Below, one piece after another: positions 30,541 through 31,667 of a stretch of 31,667 nt of DNA. The notes under the pieces were generated by a model. The model was not told the origin of the DNA. It saw nothing but the letters and a program-made list of their open reading frames with translations, and searched no databases. The stretch is from positions 1-31,667 of IMG/VR virus record IMGVR_UViG_3300026280_000006. One strand, 5' to 3'. The number at the start of each line of letters is the position of its first letter. Positions within the stretch are counted from its first letter, which is position 1. The DNA comes from a virus. The translations under genes were made by a program, and so were the position numbers.

Positions 30541-31632
30541 ATGAATAAGAGTGCAACAGAACAGGTCGCAATTACTTTACAGACGGGCGTCCCTGTGCTG
30601 CTGCACGGGGACCCCGGCGTAGGGAAGACGCAGGGGCTGCGCGCAATCGCGCGCGCCCTAGGGCGCACGCTCCACGTGCTGGAGTTGGCGCTCCTGTTAC
30701 CTGAAGACCTTGGAGGTATCCCCTACGTCCAGGACGGGGTAGTGCGTGTGGCGCCACCCCACTGGCTTACAGGCGTAGGGGAAGGCGATGTGCTGTTCCT
30801 GGACGACCTTGGCGCGGCGCGTCCAGCGACACTGAATGCCGCGCTGGGTCTCATCCTGGAGCGGCGCGCGGGCGTGCACGCGCTGCCCGCAGATGTCGCT
30901 ATTGTGGCGGCGACGAACGCCGCCACCCAGTACGGGAACGCGGATATACCGCTGCCCGTACTGACTAGGATGGCACACGTGGAGGTCGGCCTCGACGTCG
31001 AGGCCTGGGCAGAGGGGGTGATTGCGGACTTTCCCACCCCCAAAGTGCCCATAGTGCCACCAGATTGGCGGGGATACTTGCCTATCTGGCGCGCGCGCGT
31101 CGCCGCGTTCGCGCGCGCCCTGGGGCATGCCCACCCATCCCCACTCCATGGGGACGAGATTGCCGAAGGCGACTATACCGTGCCTACCCCACGAGGGTGG
31201 CACGGCATCGCGCTGCCGCTGCTGGCGGCCTGTCACGCGGTGTTCGGAGAGGCTGCTATGTGGGCGACGGCGTTCCCACTGCTGTGCGGGGCAGTGGGGC
31301 GTGGTGCAGCAGCACAGTTTCGGGGATGGGTTGAGACCGTTCGGTTGCCGTCCCCACAGGAGCTGCTCTCAGGGGCGCCGCTCCCCACGCGGCCAGAAGA
31401 GATGTGGGCCGCGCTGTCCCAGCTGGCTGCGTGGGCGGCCAATTCGGCCGACCTGCCCCAGTTGTGGGAGGCGTGTTGGGATGTTGTATTGAGGGCGTTT
31501 GAGTCGTCCGAGGATGCCGCCGTGCCTGCCATGCGCGTCCTGGCACAGGCAGGGGTGCGCAATCGCCTGCGCATCCCCGCGGACGCGTTGAGGCACGCGG
31601 CGGCGCTGCTACGGGACGTTGGACTGATGTAG
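30541..31632 (+). CDS. MoxR-type AAA+ ATPase (363 aa)
   Basis: Walker A is GDPGVGKT (residues 23-30), Walker B is VLFLDDL (84-90), sensor 1 is IVAATN (121-126) and an arginine-finger candidate follows in VLTRM (R143). LELALLLPEDLGGIPY between Walker A and B is the insert typical of the MoxR group. MoxR ATPases usually remodel partner proteins together with a von Willebrand A-type protein encoded next to them. N4-type phages, as I recall, also carry such a pair. The ATG at 30,541 has GGAGGAGGGA upstream; the open frame extends further back, to 30,508, but across the spacer. The C-terminal 200 residues are helical and family-specific. Hairpin T2 lies upstream. Confidence 0.85.
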   Translation: MNKSATEQVAITLQTGVPVLLHGDPGVGKTQGLRAIARALGRTLHVLELALLLPEDLGGIPYVQDGVVRVAPPHWLTGVGEGDVLFLDDLGAARPATLNAALGLILERRAGVHALPADVAIVAATNAATQYGNADIPLPVLTRMAHVEVGLDVEAWAEGVIADFPTPKVPIVPPDWRGYLPIWRARVAAFARALGHAHPSPLHGDEIAEGDYTVPTPRGWHGIALPLLAACHAVFGEAAMWATAFPLLCGAVGRGAAAQFRGWVETVRLPSPQELLSGAPLPTRPEEMWAALSQLAAWAANSADLPQLWEACWDVVLRAFESSEDAAVPAMRVLAQAGVRNRLRIPADALRHAAALLRDVGLM

Positions 31633-31644
31633 GAGGAGGGAAAG

Positions 31645-31667
31645 ATGCGCAGGTCAGACATAAAGGG
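31645..31667 (+). CDS. Start of the next rightward gene (partial)
   Basis: An ATG follows AGGAGGAGGGAAAG, the same ribosome-site motif as the two preceding P2-unit genes. Only MRRSDIK is visible. By MoxR context a von Willebrand A-type partner would be expected, but nothing here tests that. Confidence 0.5.

Larger units (their letters stand above)
28877..31298 (+). other. Stem-loop-saturated rightward gene region
   Basis: Perfect stems of 8 bp or more occur at 28,918-28,946, 28,963-28,988, 29,129-29,149, 29,199-29,219, 29,619-29,639, 29,673-29,714, 29,866-29,885, 29,960-29,985, 30,086-30,105, 30,251-30,282, 30,316-30,336, 30,432-30,453, 30,482-30,517, 31,088-31,119 and 31,275-31,298. Many shorter or bulged stems fill the gaps (for example 29,041-29,086, 29,361-29,389, 30,033-30,074, 30,589-30,612, 31,179-31,204). 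There is also an 18-bp palindrome at 30,988-31,005. Stem sequences are unrelated to one another. Confidence 0.8.

Overview
The window is part of a double-stranded DNA bacteriophage genome. It carries a complete morphogenesis set: small and large terminase, portal, scaffold-like protein, an N4-gp56-type major capsid protein, adaptor and tail proteins, plus a virion-associated protein of 3,604 residues. No tail sheath, tube or tape-measure gene is visible. With the N4-gp56-type capsid this suggests a short-tailed (podovirus-like) particle, but that is inference. The host is not identifiable. Good Shine-Dalgarno sites and sigma70-type promoters (TTGACA, 17 bp, TACAAT) indicate a bacterium. No integrase, repressor gene, lysis gene, tRNA or rRNA was seen.

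Layout. (1) Positions 1-27,623 form one leftward (minus-strand) late operon with 1-50 nt overlaps or very short gaps. In transcription order it reads: terS, terL, an 84-aa protein, portal, a 26-aa hydrophobic peptide, a 53-aa basic protein, a 380-aa Pro-rich protein, a 278-aa protein, a 65-aa protein, the 3,604-aa giant, scaffold, major capsid, a 136-aa capsid-associated protein, coiled-coil protein, adaptor-like protein, a 688-aa structural protein, a 1,041-aa fibre with an N-terminal nuclease-like domain, a 200-aa protein, a 42-aa zinc ribbon, and a D12-class adenine methylase that runs off the left end. (2) Positions 27,624-28,871 are a divergent non-coding control region. Its left part is GC-rich with direct repeats, 10-bp-periodic repeats, TTGACATAA repeats and a G-quadruplex tract. 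Its right part is AT-rich with three perfect 16-bp palindromes and several longer repeats. It may be an origin and/or operator region. (3) Positions 28,872-31,667 hold rightward genes: small proteins of unknown function, a zinc-ribbon protein, a short structured leader with terminator, and a MoxR-type AAA+ ATPase followed by the start of another gene.

Most unusual signal. The rightward region (28.87-31.3 kb) is packed with stem-loops, most of them inside coding sequence. I count at least 15 perfect stems of 8 bp or more with loops of 4-14 nt in about 2.4 kb, where a random sequence would give about one or fewer. Stem sequences differ from one another, so this is not a dispersed repeat. The late genes I sampled do not show it. 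Other points are the fibre with a Vsr/DUF559-like endonuclease fold, the giant protein with a HELLH metallopeptidase motif, the shared N-terminal peptide of two virion proteins, and a probably leaderless late transcript.
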